From assembly GCF_023634805.2 (NCBI RefSeq), contig NZ_CP106881.1, positions 3,501,501-3,565,500 of the forward strand: a DNA stretch of 64,000 nt, given 5' to 3'. Of this stretch, positions 1 to 8,752 are shown in pieces. The first letter of the stretch is position 1, and each line of letters starts with the position of its first letter. The notes beneath the pieces were generated by a model that saw only the letters and a list, made by a program, of their open reading frames with translations, searched no databases and had not been told where the DNA came from. The position numbers and the translations under genes were made by a program. Source of the DNA: Comamonas endophytica. GTDB lineage: Bacteria > Pseudomonadota > Gammaproteobacteria > Burkholderiales > Burkholderiaceae_C.

Positions 1-300
1 CCAGGTGCCCAGCATCCAGGTCGCCATGTTGTGGATGGTGATGAAGGCCGTGGTCGATGGATCGACGGCGGCCAGCTCCTCGAACACCAGCGTGGCATCG
101 AGCCGCGGCAGCGCCAGGCCGCCGGCATTTTCGGGCGCATACAGGCCGCAAAAGCCCAGCGCGCCCGCCCGGGCGATGGCCTCGCGCGGGAAATGGCCCT
201 CGGCGTCCCAGCGCGCGGCGTGGGGCGCGAGTTCGGATTGGGCAAACTGCCGCGCCGTATCGGCAAAGGCGCGTTGATCTTCGCTGAGTTCAAAGTCCAT
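1..300 (-). CDS. acyl-CoA dehydrogenase, N-terminal part (cut by window edge)
   Basis: The first 100 residues of an acyl-CoA dehydrogenase, starting at the ATG complementary to 298-300 and running off the left edge. The start MDFELSEDQRAFADTARQF and the stretch FPREAIARAGALGFCGLYAP are typical of the N-terminal all-helical domain of this flavoprotein family, which oxidises acyl-CoA to enoyl-CoA and passes electrons to ETF. The FAD-binding motifs and catalytic Glu lie outside the window. It is read in the same direction as, and downstream of, mmsA, so an isobutyryl-CoA or similar branched-chain substrate of valine breakdown is the likely role; this is inference from context. Confidence 0.88.
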   Translation of the reverse strand, partial: MDFELSEDQRAFADTARQFAQSELAPHAARWDAEGHFPREAIARAGALGFCGLYAPENAGGLALPRLDATLVFEELAAVDPSTTAFITIHNMATWMLGTW

Positions 301-309
301 GAAGGGTTC

Positions 310-720
310 CTATCGTTGTGCCGGGGCTTCGCCGTGCTGCAGCCAGTGCAGCAGGGCGGCGCGGCGCGCCTCGGTGGCCTGGCGCAGGCAGTGGTGCAAG
401 CGTGCGGGCCAGTCTTCCAGTGCCTCGTCGCGCGCGTGGGCCGCCTTGCAGCCCTGGGTGCGCTGGCGTGACCAGGCCGACTGGTCGCGGCGCAGCGCCG
501 GGCGTTCGTGCGCCGACAATGCGCGCATCACGTCGCCATAGAGGATGGTGTTGGCGGTATCGGCGGCCTGGAAGTCCTGCACCGCGCAGGCATTGCGCGC
601 GGCGGCATCGGCCGCTGCACGGTCGCAGGCGCCGCCGGCCTGCGCGTGGCTGCTGCCGGGCAGCAGCGCCAATGCCAGGATGGCGGTGCCAAGAAGGGAA
701 GGGGAGAACAAAGCATTCAT
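310..720 (-). CDS. exported LprI-like (DUF1311) protein
   Basis: A 136-residue protein with a clear signal peptide (MNALFSPSLLGTAILALALL, Ala-rich end at SHAQA) and four spaced cysteines in the mature part. The block with QSAWSRQRTQGC and the later C..QATEARRAALLHWL resembles the DUF1311 / lysozyme-inhibitor LprI N-terminal domain, a small disulfide-bonded periplasmic domain. The start at 720 is chosen over the upstream in-frame ATG at 747 because it puts the signal peptide at the N-terminus. It lies 31 bases past mmsA and 9 bases before the acyl-CoA dehydrogenase, on the same strand, so it is probably co-transcribed although it has no evident catabolic role. Function in this organism is not known. 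Confidence 0.72.
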   Translation of the reverse strand: MNALFSPSLLGTAILALALLPGSSHAQAGGACDRAAADAAARNACAVQDFQAADTANTILYGDVMRALSAHERPALRRDQSAWSRQRTQGCKAAHARDEALEDWPARLHHCLRQATEARRAALLHWLQHGEAPAQR

Positions 721-751
721 GCCCCGATCATCCCAGCGCCTGGCCACGCCA

Positions 752-2275
752 TCAATGGAGGTTGATGGTCGTGTTCACCCGCGCCGATGTCGTGTCGTCG
801 TCGAACCAGCGCGCCGTGACGGTCTTGGTCTGCGTGTAGAACAGCACGACCTGCTTGCCGTAGGGCCCCAGGTCGCCGAGCTTGGAGGCGCGGCTGCCGG
901 TGAAGGAGAAGATCGGCACCGGCACGGGAATGGGTACGTTGATGCCGACCTGCCCGACGTCGATCTCCTCCTGGAACCTGCGCGCCGCCGCGCCCGACTG
1001 GGTGAAGATCGCCGTGCCGTTGCCGTTCGGGTTGGCGTTGATCAGCGCGATCGCGTCGTCCAGCGTATCGGCCGCCAGCAGGCACAGCACCGGGCCGAAG
1101 ATTTCCTGATCGTAGATGGCCATGCCGGGCTGCACGCCGCTGAAGATGGTGGGCCCGATGAAATTGCCCTGCGCATAGCCCGGCACCTCGGGCTTGCGGC
1201 CGTCGAGCTCCAGCGTCGCGCCCTCGGCCTCGCCACGCGCGATCAGCCCCTCGACCCGCGCCAGCGCCGCGCACGACACCAGCGGGCCCACATCGGTGCC
1301 GGCCTCGACGCCAGCGCTGATCTTGAGCGTGCGCGCCTTGGCCACGATCTCGGGAATCCAGGCCTGCGCCTCGCCCACCAGCACCGCGGTGGACACCGCC
1401 ATGCAGCGCTGGCCTGCCGCGCCAAAGGCCGCGCCGGCCAGGGCATTGAGCGTCTGCTCCTTGTTGGCATCGGGCAGCACGATGGCGTGGTTCTTGGCGC
1501 CCATCATGCACTGCACGCGCTTGCCATGGAGGCTTGCGCGGTGGTAGACATGCGTGCCGACCTGGGTCGAGCCCACGAAGCTGACGGCCTTGATGTCGGG
1601 GTGGTCGCAGATGGCATTGACCGCATCCTCGCCGCCATGCACCACGTTGAGCACACCCGGCGGCAGCCCGGCTTCCATGGCCAGCTCGCACAGGCGCATG
1701 GTGACCATGGGGTCCTGCTCGGAGGGCTTGAGCACGAAGGTGTTGCCGGTGGCAATGGCCATCGGGAACATCCACAGCGGAATCATCGCCGGGAAGTTGA
1801 AGGGCGTGATGCCCGCGCACACGCCAAGCGGCTGCAGGATCGAATAGGTGTCCACGCCATTGGCGACGTTGTTGGCCAGCTCGCCCAGCTGCAGATTGCC
1901 GATGCCGGCGGCATGCTCGACGACCTCCAGGCCACGGAACACATCGCCCTCGGCATCGGCCAGCGTCTTGCCCTGCTCGGCAGTGAGCAGCGCGGCCAGC
2001 TCGCCCATGTGCTCGCGGATCAGCTGCTGCAGCTTGAGGAAGATGCGCGCGCGCGTGCCGATCGGCGTTTTCTTCCAGATGGCAAACGCCTTCTTGGCGC
2101 TGCTCACGGCCAGATTGATTTCCTCCGGCGTGGCAAAGGGCACGCGCGCCAGCACTTCCTGCGTGGCCGGATTGACCACATTGCGCCACTGGGTGGTGCG
2201 CGATTCGACCAGCTGGCCGTCAATCAGCAGCTTGACGCTGGGGGCCAGTACCGAATGGGCAGTGGGGGCGTTCAT
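752..2275 (-). CDS. mmsA: CoA-acylating methylmalonate-semialdehyde dehydrogenase
   Basis: A 507-residue aldehyde dehydrogenase of full family length. It converts methylmalonate semialdehyde (from valine, thymine) or malonate semialdehyde (from beta-alanine) with NAD and CoA to propionyl-CoA or acetyl-CoA. Visible family marks are the catalytic Cys291 in [19 protein letters not shown] for the NAD fold, and [18 protein letters not shown], which is characteristic of MmsA rather than other aldehyde dehydrogenases. It heads a minus-strand group with the LprI-like gene and an acyl-CoA dehydrogenase. The divergent LysR gene at 2440 is the likely regulator. Cytoplasmic. Confidence 0.93.
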   Translation of the reverse strand: MNAPTAHSVLAPSVKLLIDGQLVESRTTQWRNVVNPATQEVLARVPFATPEEINLAVSSAKKAFAIWKKTPIGTRARIFLKLQQLIREHMGELAALLTAEQGKTLADAEGDVFRGLEVVEHAAGIGNLQLGELANNVANGVDTYSILQPLGVCAGITPFNFPAMIPLWMFPMAIATGNTFVLKPSEQDPMVTMRLCELAMEAGLPPGVLNVVHGGEDAVNAICDHPDIKAVSFVGSTQVGTHVYHRASLHGKRVQCMMGAKNHAIVLPDANKEQTLNALAGAAFGAAGQRCMAVSTAVLVGEAQAWIPEIVAKARTLKISAGVEAGTDVGPLVSCAALARVEGLIARGEAEGATLELDGRKPEVPGYAQGNFIGPTIFSGVQPGMAIYDQEIFGPVLCLLAADTLDDAIALINANPNGNGTAIFTQSGAAARRFQEEIDVGQVGINVPIPVPVPIFSFTGSRASKLGDLGPYGKQVVLFYTQTKTVTARWFDDDTTSARVNTTINLH

Positions 2276-2439
2276 GGCAATGTCTCCGTTCGTAGTGTGA
2301 GAAAGCGGCGTCGATGCACTATGCTAGTTGTGCGTATTTCGCTGGGCAACAGCGTTTTGCGCATTTGCGCCTTGCAAAAATGCACAGCCCGCGCGAGCCG
2401 CGCCCCGCCTGGGATTGCCACCATTCATCTAGGGTTTTC
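2276..2439. promoter_or_regulatory. divergent mmsA / LysR control region with inverted repeat
   Basis: The 164 bases between the divergent mmsA and LysR genes contain TGCGCATTT (2358-2366) facing AAATGCACA (2378-2386), an imperfect inverted repeat with an 11-base gap, which fits the T-N11-A type of LysR operator. A third copy of one arm, TGCGTATTT, sits at 2331-2339 in direct orientation. Such an arrangement (recognition plus activation half-sites) is usual for LysR-controlled divergent promoters. Binding by the neighbouring regulator is inferred. Confidence 0.5.
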
Positions 2440-3345
2440 ATGGACTGGGAACATCTGCGCTATTTCGCCGCCGTGGGCCAGCACGGCAGCCTGTCCGCCG
2501 CCGCGCGGGTGCTGCAGGTCGAGCACAGCACCGTGGCACGCCGCATCCAGGCGCTGGAAAAGAGCCTTGGCCAGCCCCTCTTCACACGCACGCCAGGCGG
2601 GCTGCGGCCCAGCGAGGCCGGACGCGCATTGCTGCCCGCGGTGCAGGCCATGGCCGAGGCGGCGCGCGGCATCGAGCGCAGCGCCGACCAGGCCGCCACC
2701 TCTGCCGAGGGCCCGAGCGGCCTGGTGCGCGTGGGCACCACCGAGGGGCTGGGCACGGCGCTGCTGGCGGGCAAGCTGGCCGCGCTCACCTGCAGGCATG
2801 CACAGCTGTCGGTCGACCTGCTGGCGCTGCCGCGCCTGCTGCACCTGTCGCGGCGCGAAGCCGATATCGTCATCTCGCTGGAGCGCCCCAAGCGCGGTTC
2901 GGTGATCGTCAGCCGGCTGGCGGACTACGATCTCTATCTCTACGGCGAGCGCGAATACCTGGCGCGCCGTCCCTTGGTGCGCGAGACCGCGGACCTGCGC
3001 CACCATGCATTCGTGCACTACGTCGACGACCTGCTGTTCACCAAGGAGTTGCAGCTGATCGAGGGGCTGTTCCAGCCGCAGCGCTATGCCTTTCGCAGCA
3101 CCAGCATCACCGCGCAGTACGAGGCCGTGCGCGCGGGGGCCGGGCTGGGCGTGCTGCCCGCCTTCCTTGCCGACCGCGATCCGCGGCTGGCGCGCGTGCA
3201 CCAGCCGCAGGCGCGCTTCACGCGCACCTTCTGGATGTCGATGCCGCAGGAGGCGCAATCGGTGCCGCGGATCCAGGCGGTGTGGCGCTGGTTGAAGGAC
3301 ACGCTGCGCGAGGAGGCGCACCGGCTGCAGCCGCACAGGTCCTGA
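2440..3345 (+). CDS. LysR-family transcriptional regulator, divergent from mmsA
   Basis: A 301-residue LysR regulator. The winged helix-turn-helix is at the very N-terminus (MDWEHLRYFAAVGQHGSLSA, then HSTVARRIQALEKSLGQPLF), followed by the effector-binding domain of two alpha/beta lobes. The start at 2440 is chosen because the 42 upstream in-frame residues are unrelated to LysR proteins and the family begins with this helix. It is transcribed away from mmsA across a 164-base spacer holding a LysR-type inverted repeat, so it probably controls mmsA and itself. The inducer is unknown; a catabolic intermediate of valine or beta-alanine would fit. Confidence 0.9.
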   Translation: MDWEHLRYFAAVGQHGSLSAAARVLQVEHSTVARRIQALEKSLGQPLFTRTPGGLRPSEAGRALLPAVQAMAEAARGIERSADQAATSAEGPSGLVRVGTTEGLGTALLAGKLAALTCRHAQLSVDLLALPRLLHLSRREADIVISLERPKRGSVIVSRLADYDLYLYGEREYLARRPLVRETADLRHHAFVHYVDDLLFTKELQLIEGLFQPQRYAFRSTSITAQYEAVRAGAGLGVLPAFLADRDPRLARVHQPQARFTRTFWMSMPQEAQSVPRIQAVWRWLKDTLREEAHRLQPHRS

Positions 3346-3424
3346 TCCTGCCCGAGCGCATATGGTCTCGCGAAATCCGCGAAAATCATGGATTGCACGC
3401 ATTTACCGATCTACGAAAGTTTCC

Positions 3425-3673
3425 ATGAGCGACCAAGCCCAAGCCCCCGCATTGCCCGACCACCTCTCCATCGACCCCCGCAGCCCGCACCATGTGGCCG
3501 CCGTGTTCGAGCATGACATCGGCATCCGCTTCAATGGCGTGGAGCGTTTCGATGTCGAGGAATACTGCATCAGCGAAGGCTGGGTGCGCGTGCCTGCCGG
3601 CAAGACGCTCGACCGCAAGGGCCGCCCGCTGCTGATCAAGATCAAGGGCAAGGTGGAGGCTTTCTACAGGTAA
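3425..3673 (+). CDS. DUF3297 family small protein
   Basis: An 82-residue soluble protein. The central part (PHHVAAVFEHDIGIRFNGVE and RVPAGKTLDRKGRPLLIKIKGKVEAF) matches the DUF3297 family, small proteins of unknown function widespread in proteobacteria. The ATG at 3425 is used because an earlier in-frame ATG at 3362 would add a non-conserved basic extension. A strong terminator hairpin follows 25 bases after the stop, so it is probably a single-gene transcript. No function should be inferred beyond the family. Confidence 0.82.
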   Translation: MSDQAQAPALPDHLSIDPRSPHHVAAVFEHDIGIRFNGVERFDVEEYCISEGWVRVPAGKTLDRKGRPLLIKIKGKVEAFYR

Positions 3674-3698
3674 GCGCTGTCGCGCGCCACTTGTCCCA

Positions 3699-3720
3699 AG
3701 CGCCTTCGGGCGCTTTTTTT
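3699..3720 (+). terminator. rho-independent terminator after the DUF3297 gene
   Basis: Stem AGCGCC (3699-3704), loop TTCG, stem GGCGCT (3709-3714), then a run of seven T. It closes the DUF3297 transcript just before the convergent btuF gene. Confidence 0.85.
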
Positions 3721-3725
3721 GCGGC

Positions 3726-4604
3726 CTATTGCGGGCGCCGGGGCGAGAGCCACAGGCAGCGCGCCAGCACCGCCGCCGCCTCGCCCAGGCGTGGCCCGGG
3801 ACGCGAGACCAGGTCGGTTTCGGCGCTGCTGAGCGTGCAGATGCGGCCGCTGCGCACCGCGTCGACCGCGCTCCAGCCCGGGCGTTGCGCAAAGGCGCGC
3901 GCCGGCGTTTCGGGCGTGTGGATGATCACCTGCGGGTTGCGGCGCACGACGTATTCCGGCGTGAGGCGCGGGAAGGGTCCGAGCTCCGGCGGCGCGATGT
4001 TGCGCGCGCCCAGCGCCGCCAGCAGCTCGCCGATGAAGGAGCCTGCTCCCGCCGCATAGGGCGTGGCATCGACCTCGAAATACACGCTGCGCCCGGCTGC
4101 GCCGCGCGCCGCGGCGGCTGTCTGGTCCAACTGGGCCTGCAGGCGCGTGAAAAGCGCATCGGTGCGCTCCTGCTGCAGCAGCGCGTCGAGCACCTGCCAC
4201 TGCGCGCGCATGCCCGCCAGGTCATGTGCATCGAGCACCAGCACCGGAATGCCGAACTTCGCCAGCTGCGCCATCAGCGGCGGCGAATGCGACATCAGCA
4301 CCACGTCGGGGCGCAGGCGCACGATGGCCTCGAGCTGCGGCGCCAGCACCGTGCCCAGGCGCGGCAGGGATTTGGCCTGGGGCGGATGGTTCGAGAAGCG
4401 GTCCACGCCAACCAGCCGCGCGCAGCCGCTGAGCGCGCACAGCGACTCCGTGACCGAGGGCAGCAGCGACACGATGCGCTGCGGCACCCGGGCGATCTCC
4501 ACCGTGCGCCCCTGCATGTCGCGCACGCCATAGGCCAGCGCCGGCACCGGCGGGCCGGCCAGCGTGCAAGCCGCCAGGGCCAGGGCAACCGCGCGCCGCC
4601 TCAT
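3726..4604 (-). CDS. btuF: cobalamin ABC-transporter substrate-binding protein
   Basis: A 292-residue periplasmic binding protein. The signal peptide (MRRRAVALALAACTLAGPPV) is followed by RVPQRIVSLLPSVTESL and VGVDRFSNHPPQAKSLPRLG, characteristic of the BtuF/FhuD class of metal-chelate binding proteins (class III, two lobes joined by a helix). The start at 4604 makes an ATGA overlap with the stop of the upstream TonB receptor; an alternative ATG lies at 4619. Coupling to a BtuB-like receptor makes vitamin B12 the most likely ligand, although haem or another chelate is not excluded. No permease or ATPase gene (btuC, btuD) is in the window. Confidence 0.82.
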   Translation of the reverse strand: MRRRAVALALAACTLAGPPVPALAYGVRDMQGRTVEIARVPQRIVSLLPSVTESLCALSGCARLVGVDRFSNHPPQAKSLPRLGTVLAPQLEAIVRLRPDVVLMSHSPPLMAQLAKFGIPVLVLDAHDLAGMRAQWQVLDALLQQERTDALFTRLQAQLDQTAAAARGAAGRSVYFEVDATPYAAGAGSFIGELLAALGARNIAPPELGPFPRLTPEYVVRRNPQVIIHTPETPARAFAQRPGWSAVDAVRSGRICTLSSAETDLVSRPGPRLGEAAAVLARCLWLSPRRPQ

Positions 4605-6430
4605 TGCGCGGGCGCCCATTTGACGCTCACGAACAGCGTGCGCCCGGCATTGGCATAGCCCTGGGTCGGCGCATAGCCACGGTCGGCCAGATTGTTCAGA
4701 CGGGCGAGCAATGTCCAGTCTTTGCCCAATGCACGCTGCGCATAGAGATTGACGACGCCATAGCCGCCCAGCAGCGCCGAGTTCTCGGTGTCGGCAAATC
4801 GCGCGCTGTAGAGCTGGGCTTCGGTGCCCAGCGTCCAGCCCGCGACCAGGGTATCTGCCGTGAGCTTGAGCATGCGCTTGGAGCGGTAGGGCAGCAGCCT
4901 GCCGTTTTCAAGGTTTCTGGGATCCAGAAAGTCCAGCGACAGGCCCAGGTGCATGCGGTCCACGCGCGTGGATCCGCTCAAGGACAGTCCCTTGATCTCC
5001 ACGCTTTCCCAGTTGCGGTAGCAATTGCAGGCCGGCGAGCTGGTCCAGTCATAGGTGATCTGGTTGCGGATGCGGTTGCGGAAAGCCACTGCCGACAGCT
5101 GGCGCGCGCCGGCGCGGTAATGCAGGCCGGTCTCGACATTGGCGCTGCTTTCCGGGCGCAGGTCGGCCGCGGCCTGGCCCGTGAAGCGTTCGTACAGCGT
5201 GGGCGTGCGAAAGGCCGTGCCCGCCGACACCACCCAGCGCAATTCGTCATTGATCTGCAGCCCATAGCCCAGCCCGCCTGTGGTCTTGCTCTGCTGGCCG
5301 CGCACGCGGTCGTGGCGCGCATTGGCGTCGATCTGGTGCGCGCTCCGGGTGAAGCGCCAGCCGGCAGACAGCGAATCCTGCACGCGGCGGCTGTCGGTGT
5401 TCTGCGTCCAGGCGTAATCGGTGCGCAGTCGGTCCTCGCGGCGCTCGAGGTCGATATTGAAGCGGCTGTTGCCCAGCCTCCACTGGTTCTGCAGCAGATA
5501 GTTGCTGCTGGAGCCGTCGGCGCTCTCGGGCGAGGCGGTGAAGCGCTGGTTGTCGCTGCGCGCATGGCCCAGCTGCAGCACGCTCTGGTAGGCATCGCTC
5601 CAGGCCGCCTGCCAGCGCAGCGTGCCCGTGGTGTTCCTCACTACATCGTGATCTTCAAAAGGCGCGGGGCTCTGGTCATACTCGGCCCTGAGGCGGCTGT
5701 GCTGCAGGCGCAGGTCGAAATCGTGGATCCCCTGGCGCAGGCCCGCATTCAGGCCGAGCGAGCCATGCGAATAGCCATCATGGTCGGGATTGGGCGTATA
5801 CGGGTTGCCGGGATTCACATCGAAACCGTCGCTGCGTTCATCGGCCAGATGCACGCCGTAGCGCCAGCCATTGGCGCCGCCTTGAATGCCGGTCGCCAGC
5901 TTGGAAGTGCCCTGGTTGCCCAAGCCGGCCTCGGCATAGGCGCGCGGCGGGCCATCGCCCTGGCGCGTGAAGATCTGCACCACGCCGCCCATGGCATCCG
6001 AGCCATAGATGGCCGCGGCCGGGCCGCGCAGGATCTCGATGCGCTCGATCTGCGCCAGCGGCAGCCCGGCCCACTGGGCGCCGCCCTGCAGTTCCTGGCT
6101 GTTGTAGCGCACGCCGTCGATCAGCACGGCCGTGTGCTGGTTGCCCATGCCGCGCAGGAACACCGAGGTGACCTGGCCCGGGCCGCCGTTGCGCGTGATC
6201 TGCACGCCCGGCACCTGCGCCAGCAGGTCGGCCACGCCCGTGGCGCCGCTGCGCTCGATGGCTTCGCGCTCGATCACGCTCATGTCGGCGGTGACGCTGC
6301 GCAGCAGCTGGGCGTCGCGTGCAGCGGTGACCACCACGGTGTCGAGTGTGGATGCCGGTTGCGCCGCGGCCGCGGCGCACGCGCCGATGGCCGCCATCGC
6401 CAGGGCGTGGGTTCGAAGGGAGATAGTCAT
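4601..6430 (-). CDS. btuB: TonB-dependent outer-membrane receptor, BtuB-like
   Basis: A 609-residue TonB-dependent receptor that would import cobalamin across the outer membrane. After a signal peptide comes a TonB box (LDTVVVTAARDAQLL), the plug domain (VPGVQITRNGGPGQVTSVFL, LIDGVRYNS, IEILRGPAAAIYGSDAMGG) and a beta-barrel ending in FVSVKWAPAQ. The short barrel (about 600 residues in all) fits BtuB better than the larger siderophore receptors. The ATG at 6430 is preferred over 6469 because the signal peptide then begins at MTISLRTHALAM. Its stop overlaps the btuF start by four bases. The leader carries a strong hairpin but no complete cobalamin riboswitch that I can draw. Confidence 0.85.
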   Translation of the reverse strand: MTISLRTHALAMAAIGACAAAAAQPASTLDTVVVTAARDAQLLRSVTADMSVIEREAIERSGATGVADLLAQVPGVQITRNGGPGQVTSVFLRGMGNQHTAVLIDGVRYNSQELQGGAQWAGLPLAQIERIEILRGPAAAIYGSDAMGGVVQIFTRQGDGPPRAYAEAGLGNQGTSKLATGIQGGANGWRYGVHLADERSDGFDVNPGNPYTPNPDHDGYSHGSLGLNAGLRQGIHDFDLRLQHSRLRAEYDQSPAPFEDHDVVRNTTGTLRWQAAWSDAYQSVLQLGHARSDNQRFTASPESADGSSSNYLLQNQWRLGNSRFNIDLERREDRLRTDYAWTQNTDSRRVQDSLSAGWRFTRSAHQIDANARHDRVRGQQSKTTGGLGYGLQINDELRWVVSAGTAFRTPTLYERFTGQAAADLRPESSANVETGLHYRAGARQLSAVAFRNRIRNQITYDWTSSPACNCYRNWESVEIKGLSLSGSTRVDRMHLGLSLDFLDPRNLENGRLLPYRSKRMLKLTADTLVAGWTLGTEAQLYSARFADTENSALLGGYGVVNLYAQRALGKDWTLLARLNNLADRGYAPTQGYANAGRTLFVSVKWAPAQ

Positions 6431-6473
6431 GAAGAAACACGGTTGGCGCCGGCCACGCCAGCGCTTCATGGGT

Positions 6474-6509
6474 GCGTCCGGCCGGGTGCGAAAGCCCCTG
6501 GCCGGACGC
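6474..6509 (-). promoter_or_regulatory. perfect 10-bp hairpin in the btuB leader
   Basis: GCGTCCGGCC (6474-6483) and GGCCGGACGC (6500-6509) form a perfect stem around a 16-base loop, 44 bases before the btuB start in the 129-base gap after sstT. On the btuB sense strand the stem is preceded by CTGTGACGG (overlapping 6508-6516), a string that also occurs in cobalamin riboswitch cores. There is no run of T after the stem. A terminator for sstT or a degenerate regulatory leader are both possible. Confidence 0.4.
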
Positions 6510-6559
6510 CGTCACAGGGCTGACTTTGCGCCAATCCCCGTTGCGGTGCAAGGCCGCTC

Positions 6560-7789
6560 TCAGGCCAGCGCCGCGTTCCTGCGCTCTTCGGCCTGGCAGG
6601 CGGCGGCAGTGAAGATCACGTCAGTGGAAGAGTTCAGTGCGGTTTCCGCCGAGTCCTGCACGATGCCGATGATGAAGCCGATGGCCACGACCTGCATGGA
6701 CACATCGCTGGAGATGCCGAACAGGCTGCAGGCGAGCGGAATCAGCAGCAGCGAGCCGCCGGCCACGCCGGCCGCGCCGCAGGCGCAGACCGAGGCCACC
6801 ACGCACAGCAGGATGGCGGTGGGAATGTCCACGACGATGCCCAGCGTATGCGCCGCCGCCAGCGACAGCACGCTGATGGTGATCGCCGCGCCCGCCATGT
6901 TGATCGTTGCACCCAGCGGAATGGCGATGCTGTAGGTGTCTTCGTCCAGATTCAGGCGCTTGGCCAGCGCCAGGTTGATCGGGATGTTGGCGGCCGAGCT
7001 GCGCGTGAAGAAGGCCGTGACGGCGCTCTCGCGCAGGCACAGCAGCACCAGCGGGTAGGGGTTGCGGCGGATCTTGGCAAACACGATCAGGGGGTTCACC
7101 ACCAGCGCCACGAACAGCATGCAGCCGACCAGCACCGTCAGCAGGTGCGCATAGCCCAGCAGCGCGGCCGTGCCGGCATCGGCAAAGGTCGTGGCCACCA
7201 GCCCGAAAATACCCAGCGGCGCGCAGCGGATCACGCCCTGGATGATCGTGGAGATGGAATTCGACAGGTCGCCCAGCATCTGGCGCGTGCCGGCGCTGGC
7301 ATGGCGCAGCGTCAATCCCAGGCCCACGGCCCAGACCAGGATGCCGATGTAGTTGGCCTTGAGCAGCGCATTGACCGGGTTGTCCACGGCGCTCAGCAGC
7401 AGCGCCATCAGCACCTCCTGCACATTGCCCGGCGGCGTGGCCTCGGTCGCAGCGGCCGTCTGCAGCACCAGCGTCGAGGGGAACAGCGTGCTGGCCAGCA
7501 CGCCGACGATGGCCGCCGTGAGCGTGCCGATCGCATACAGCCACAGCACCGGACGGATCAGTGTGGCGTCTCCGGGCCGGTGATTGCTGATCGAGGCCAT
7601 GACGAGCAGCAGCACCAGCACCGGCGCCACGGCCTTGAGCGCCGAGATGAACAGCTGGCCGAGCACGCCGACGCTGGCGGTGGCTTGGGGCCAGACGTAG
7701 GCAAAGGCAATGCCCGCAATCAGAGCGATCACGATCTGCTTAACAAGGCTGGTGCGCTGCAGCCAGTGCAACAAGGGCTTGAGAATCAT
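6560..7789 (-). CDS. sstT: serine/threonine:sodium symporter
   Basis: A 409-residue inner-membrane protein of the dicarboxylate/amino acid:cation symporter (DAACS) family, of normal length for SstT. It is almost entirely hydrophobic, with about eight membrane helices and two re-entrant loops. SstT-type signatures are [20 protein letters not shown] (the serine-rich hairpin) and [20 protein letters not shown], which carries the conserved NMAG substrate/cation site. It takes up serine and threonine with Na+. It stands alone, with its promoter probably in 7790-7978, shared with the divergent rlmB. Confidence 0.93.
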   Translation of the reverse strand: MILKPLLHWLQRTSLVKQIVIALIAGIAFAYVWPQATASVGVLGQLFISALKAVAPVLVLLLVMASISNHRPGDATLIRPVLWLYAIGTLTAAIVGVLASTLFPSTLVLQTAAATEATPPGNVQEVLMALLLSAVDNPVNALLKANYIGILVWAVGLGLTLRHASAGTRQMLGDLSNSISTIIQGVIRCAPLGIFGLVATTFADAGTAALLGYAHLLTVLVGCMLFVALVVNPLIVFAKIRRNPYPLVLLCLRESAVTAFFTRSSAANIPINLALAKRLNLDEDTYSIAIPLGATINMAGAAITISVLSLAAAHTLGIVVDIPTAILLCVVASVCACGAAGVAGGSLLLIPLACSLFGISSDVSMQVVAIGFIIGIVQDSAETALNSSTDVIFTAAACQAEERRNAALA

Positions 7790-7978
7790 GGGAAACGATG
7801 GGTTGAGGAGCGGTGGAGCGCGGCAGGGCAGGGCGCGGTAGCCCAGGCCGCCTTTGCGGGAGCCGGGAGTTTAAGCGTTGCGCATTAAACCCACTGGGCG
7901 CTGCATTTGCGCATGGGCCGGGCGCTCGATGCCACCGGGAACCCGCTGGTCATGCCGCAGCACTGATAATCGCGCCCT

Positions 7979-8734
7979 ATGTCGTCCCCCAAAGTTCTCT
8001 TCGGCTTCCACGCCGTTGGCGTGCGTCTGAAGACCGCGCCGCAATCCATCGTTGAAATCTACTACGAGGCCACGCGCCGCGACGCGCGCATGCGCCAGTT
8101 CCTCGACCGCGCGCGCGAAGCCGGCGCGCGCCTTATCGAAGCCGACGGCGAGCGCCTGGCGAAGCTCGCCGGCAGCCATGGCCACCAGGGCGTGGCGGCG
8201 CGCGTCGAGCCGACCAAGCAGGTCACCTCGCTCGACGAGCTGCTCGAAGACCTCGAGGAAAGCGGCGTGAAGAACCCGCTGTTGCTGGTGCTCGATGGCG
8301 TCACCGACCCGCACAACCTGGGCGCCTGCCTGCGCGTGGCCGACGGCGCGGGCGCGCATGCGGTCATCGCCCCCAAGGACCACGCGGCCGGCATCAACGC
8401 CACCGTGGCCAAGGTCGCCAGCGGCGCGGCCGAGACCGTGCCCTATTTCATGGTCACGAACCTGGCGCGCACGCTCAATGAGCTCAAGGAGCGCAATATC
8501 TGGATCATCGGCACCAGCGGCGATGCCGACAAGAACATCTACCAGATGGACCTCAAGGGACCGGTGGCGCTGGTGCTGGGCGCCGAAGGCGACGGCATGC
8601 GCCAGCTCACGCGCAAGACCTGCGACGAGCTGGTGAGCATTCCCATGCAGGGCGCGGTCGAGAGCCTCAACGTGTCCGTGGCCAGCGGCGTGTGCCTGTT
8701 CGAGGCCGTGCGCCAGCGCATCGGTGCGGCCTGA
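7979..8734 (+). CDS. rlmB: 23S rRNA (guanosine-2251-2'-O)-methyltransferase
   Basis: A 251-residue SpoU/TrmH-type methyltransferase. It methylates the ribose of G2251 in the peptidyl-transferase P-loop of 23S rRNA using S-adenosylmethionine. The N-terminal substrate-binding domain ([10 protein letters not shown], residues 8-17) is followed by the knotted SPOUT domain with the three SpoU motifs: [25 protein letters not shown] and [18 protein letters not shown]. All motif residues are intact. It is transcribed divergently from sstT and convergently with an aldo/keto reductase gene that ends 18 bases away. Confidence 0.94.
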   Translation: MSSPKVLFGFHAVGVRLKTAPQSIVEIYYEATRRDARMRQFLDRAREAGARLIEADGERLAKLAGSHGHQGVAARVEPTKQVTSLDELLEDLEESGVKNPLLLVLDGVTDPHNLGACLRVADGAGAHAVIAPKDHAAGINATVAKVASGAAETVPYFMVTNLARTLNELKERNIWIIGTSGDADKNIYQMDLKGPVALVLGAEGDGMRQLTRKTCDELVSIPMQGAVESLNVSVASGVCLFEAVRQRIGAA

Positions 8735-8752
8735 AGGGCAACTGAGCGCGGA

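Noticed and set aside
545..2905. A 786-codon plus-strand frame across mmsA and the LysR start
   Set aside because: Crosses two confirmed genes in opposite directions and reads low-complexity sequence; mmsA on the minus strand explains the region.
6431..6559. Cobalamin riboswitch before btuB
   Set aside because: Only CTGTGACGG and a hairpin fit; the B12 box and core stems could not be drawn in the 129 available bases. Needs an Infernal search to settle.
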